Below, one piece after another: positions 45,433 to 47,277 of a stretch of 47,277 nucleotides of DNA. This DNA comes from Mesobacillus subterraneus. Its GTDB lineage: Bacteria > Bacillota > Bacilli > Bacillales > Cytobacillaceae. How positions within the stretch are numbered: position 1 is the first letter of the stretch; every line of letters begins with the position of its first letter. The position numbers were made by a program, and so were the translations under genes. The notes beneath the pieces are model-generated. The model was not told the DNA's origin. It was given only the letters and a program-made list of their open reading frames with translations, and made no database searches. Where the stretch lies: the NCBI RefSeq assembly GCF_000934845.1, contig NZ_JXIQ01000020.1, positions 1 to 47,277 of the forward strand. Reading direction: 5' to 3'.

Positions 45433-46650
45433 TTGAGAAAGCCAAAGATCGTAATTTTAGGAGCAGGATACGGGGGATTAATGACAGCAACCCGTTTACA
45501 AAAAACTGTTGGAGTAAACGAGGCGGACATAGTCCTTATCAACAAAAATGATTACCATTATGAAACTACATGGCTCCATGAGGCATCTGCTGGTACCTTG
45601 CATCATGACAGAGTCCGCTATGATGTTCGTGATGTAATTGATCGGCATAAGGTGGAGTTCATCCAGGGATCTGTTGAAGAAATAAAGATGGACGAAAAGC
45701 GGGTCATCCTTGAGAACGGGGACATTGAATATGATTACCTTGTCATCGCCCTTGGTGCTGAATCTGAAACTTTCGGTATCAAAGGTTTGAAAGAGTATGC
45801 TTTCTCGATCGTCAATGTCAACTCAGCTAGACAAATTCGGGAGCATATTGAATATCAATTTGCAACATACAATACAGAAGTCGAAAAGAAGGATGAGCGC
45901 TTAACGATTGTGGTAGGCGGTGCGGGCTTTACTGGAATCGAGTTTCTTGGTGAACTGGCAAATCGTGTTCCGGAGCTTTGCCGAGAATATGATGTAGATT
46001 ACCATAAAGTCAAAATGATATGTGTGGAAGCTGCTCCGATGGTTCTGCCTGGATTTGACCCCGAGCTAGTGGACTATGCGGTTGCTACTCTTGAGAAAAA
46101 AGGGGTGGAATTCCGCATCGGTACAGCAATTAAAGAAGCGACCCCAGAAGGCATCATTGTTGCTAAAGGCGAAGATGATGTAGAAGAAATCAAAGCTTCC
46201 ACAGTTGTTTGGGCAGCAGGTGTCCGAGGAAACTCTGTTATCGAAAAATCAGGAATCGAAGCTATGCGCGGCCGTGTGAAAGTGCAGCCAGATCTTCGTC
46301 TCCCTGGTTCTGAAGATGTATTCATTGTCGGTGACTGTTCGTTGATCATCAACGAAGAAATCAACCGCCCATATCCTCCGACTGCCCAAATTGCGATGCA
46401 GCAGGGTGAAGTGTGTGCGAGAAATCTTGCTGCATTAGTCCGTGGCAAGTCAGAACTTGAAACATTCACTCCAGACATTAAAGGAACAGTTTGCTCGCTT
46501 GGTGAGGATGACGCGATCGGGGTAGCGTTTGGCAAGAAAATGGTTGGTACAAAAGCATCCTTCATGAAAAAAATGATCGACAACCGTGCGCTTTATATGA
46601 TTGGCGGACCATCAATGGTGCTTAAAAAAGGGAAATTCAATATACTTTAA
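45433..46650 (+). CDS. yumB: Type II NADH dehydrogenase YumB
   Basis: A 405-residue respiratory flavoprotein (B. subtilis YumB has about 406). It passes electrons from NADH to menaquinone. FAD site [21 protein letters not shown] site [20 protein letters not shown]; second FAD motif [10 protein letters not shown]; the quinone-site region [14 protein letters not shown] is conserved. The start is TTG 45433, after AAGGTGG, giving the family N-terminus [14 protein letters not shown]; the open frame reaches to 45334, and GTG 45424 is less well spaced. Divergent from yumC. Confidence 0.92.
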   Translation: MRKPKIVILGAGYGGLMTATRLQKTVGVNEADIVLINKNDYHYETTWLHEASAGTLHHDRVRYDVRDVIDRHKVEFIQGSVEEIKMDEKRVILENGDIEYDYLVIALGAESETFGIKGLKEYAFSIVNVNSARQIREHIEYQFATYNTEVEKKDERLTIVVGGAGFTGIEFLGELANRVPELCREYDVDYHKVKMICVEAAPMVLPGFDPELVDYAVATLEKKGVEFRIGTAIKEATPEGIIVAKGEDDVEEIKASTVVWAAGVRGNSVIEKSGIEAMRGRVKVQPDLRLPGSEDVFIVGDCSLIINEEINRPYPPTAQIAMQQGEVCARNLAALVRGKSELETFTPDIKGTVCSLGEDDAIGVAFGKKMVGTKASFMKKMIDNRALYMIGGPSMVLKKGKFNIL

Positions 46651-46660
46651 TCGATGTACT

Positions 46661-46694
46661 AAAACAGGCTCTAGCGGTGGGCCTGTTTTTCTTT
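46661..46694 (+). terminator. Terminator of yumB
   Basis: AAAACAGGC (46661-46669) pairs with GCCTGTTTT (46681-46689), followed by TCTTTT. Confidence 0.88.
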
Positions 46695-46755
46695 TGGCCA
46701 AGACCAGTAAATGCTTTCTATTAAGAAAAGCACAGCTAATGGCATGCATCAGTGT

Positions 46756-46880
46756 TAACTTCGGACAGGTTTAGTGGAAAAAGCGGACAAGTAGTCCGAA
46801 CTAGGGCCAAGTTCGGACAGGTTTAGCGGGAAAAAGGGAAAAGTAGTCCGAACTAGAGTCAACTTCGGACAGGTTTAGCA
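46756..46880 (+). repeat. Covarying 41-nt hairpin repeat (family C), 52-bp tandem
   Basis: Two full hairpins lie at 46760-46800 and 46812-46852, and a left half at 46864-46880. Arms are TTCGGAC and GTCCGAA (perfect); the 27-nt loops start AGGTTTAG and end AAGTA. Linkers of exactly 11 nt (CTAGGGCCAAG, CTAGAGTCAAC) give a 52-bp period. Same length, loop start and linker size as the units at 14.7 and 22.6 kb, but different arms. It lies in the 46651-47065 gap. Confidence 0.88.
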
Positions 46881-46907
46881 ATTTTCACTAGTTTGTAACA
46901 TTTTTAT

Positions 46908-46922
46908 AATTTTCTGAAATTT
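46908..46922 (+). promoter_or_regulatory. CodY-like box upstream of yuiA
   Basis: AATTTTCTGAAATTT differs from the CodY motif AATTTTCWGAAAATT at one position. It lies about 80 bp before the yuiA promoter, so its role is doubtful. Confidence 0.3.
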
Positions 46923-46999
46923 AACGAGAACGGTAGGAAATCAAAGAAATAATAGGATGTATTCGCTTTCATATATGGTTTTCAGACTTTTTCATCACT

Positions 47000-47028
47000 T
47001 TGCAAATAGAAAGAGTTTCTGATATATT
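47000..47028 (+). promoter_or_regulatory. Promoter of yuiA
   Basis: TTGCAA (47000-47005) and TATATT (47023-47028), 17-bp spacer, 38 bp before the ATG. Confidence 0.65.
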
Positions 47029-47065
47029 ATCTGAAAGTTTAAAAAATTATTAGGAGGGATTTTTG

Positions 47066-47188
47066 ATGAAGATGCAAGCCTCTGATCAAAAGGATTGTCC
47101 TTACTGTTCTGGAAAAGGCTATTTTCAATTGCTTCTTGGCGGTTCAGAAACATGCACCTGTTGTAGTGGTTCAGGAAAATCAAAATAA
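47066..47188 (+). CDS. yuiA: YuiA family small zinc-ribbon-like protein
   Basis: A 40-residue protein with two cysteine clusters, DCPYCSGKGYFQLLLGGSET and CTCCSGSGK. The CxxCxGxG pattern resembles the repeats of the DnaJ zinc finger, so a small zinc ribbon is likely. It matches B. subtilis YuiA, also next to yumB, by recalled sequence and place. GGAGGG precedes ATG 47066. The function is unknown. Confidence 0.8.
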   Translation: MKMQASDQKDCPYCSGKGYFQLLLGGSETCTCCSGSGKSK

Positions 47189-47189
47189 T

Positions 47190-47235
47190 AACGCAAAACC
47201 ATTTTGACCTTCGCAGCTTGCGGGGTTTTTCTTTT
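47190..47235 (+). terminator. Probable terminator of yuiA
   Basis: CGCAAAACC near 47191 can pair with GGTTTT near 47224, around an inner CGCAGCTTGCG hairpin; a T-run follows. The stem is imperfect. Confidence 0.5.
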
Positions 47236-47277
47236 TTGTTTCGATTAGATGATACACAGCTTTGAGGAGTAAAAATT

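Noticed and set aside
46074-46583. Minus-strand frame of 169 codons opposite yumB
   Set aside because: Antisense to a conserved NADH dehydrogenase; shadow frame.

Overview
The window comes from a chromosome of an endospore-forming Bacillaceae species (Bacillus/Mesobacillus-like, moderate-low G+C). Gene content and order match the Bacillus subtilis yus-suf-yun-yut-yum segment almost gene for gene, read in reverse. Spore genes (two CotF-like coat proteins, LytH, YunB, YutC, YutH, YuzL) confirm a spore former. The naming relies on recalled B. subtilis proteins and order; no database was searched. I saw no rRNA, tRNA, prophage, transposase or CRISPR array.

Layout. 1-810: two small coat genes on the minus strand. 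1029-7782: fadM, the tiny yuzL on the opposite strand, then fadN-fadA-fadE for fatty-acid beta-oxidation, with a perfect FadR operator upstream of fadN and a candidate catabolite-repression site before fadM. 7978-9583: yusI, gcvH, yusF, yusE. 9712-14192: methionine block, with two SAM riboswitches controlling metY and the metNPQ importer. 14357-15145: a 61-codon unknown gene with an apparent ATT start, then a repeat. 15146-20436: sufCDSUB iron-sulfur assembly operon. 20610-24888: a yunF remnant, yunD, yunC, a scrambled intergenic region with a sinR-like remnant, an HD-GYP c-di-GMP phosphodiesterase gene and yunB. 25041-26657: a sodium symporter with its tiny MetS-type partner. 26688-36867: lytH, lipA, yutC, yutD, two small genes, an EAL phosphodiesterase gene, yutE, yutF, yutG, yutH and a hydroxyacid dehydrogenase gene. 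37054-40360: hom-thrC-thrB. 40388-47188: iron-sulfur carriers (yutI, yutM), yuzD, yuzB, a DUF2225 gene, and three flavin oxidoreductases (yutJ, yumC, yumB), ending with yuiA.

Shared themes are iron-sulfur/sulfur metabolism (suf, yutI, yutM, lipA, methionine uptake and synthesis), NAD(P)H redox enzymes, late sporulation, and two c-di-GMP phosphodiesterases of different classes.

The least explained signal is a family of intergenic repeats. At three loci (14.7, 22.6 and 46.8 kb) there is a 41-nt stem-loop of fixed size: 7-nt arms around a 27-nt loop that starts AGGTTT. The arm sequences differ between loci yet stay complementary, and tandem copies are joined by exactly 11 nt, giving a 52-bp period. 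This covariation suggests selection on an RNA or ssDNA hairpin. A separate 53-bp hairpin family lies at 33.9 kb, with a partial copy at the left edge. Other items of note are the truncated yunF and sinR remnants, a candidate sigma-D promoter before the HD-GYP gene, a hairpin that would hide the yunB ribosome-binding site, and a terminator that has the thrB stop codon in its apex.
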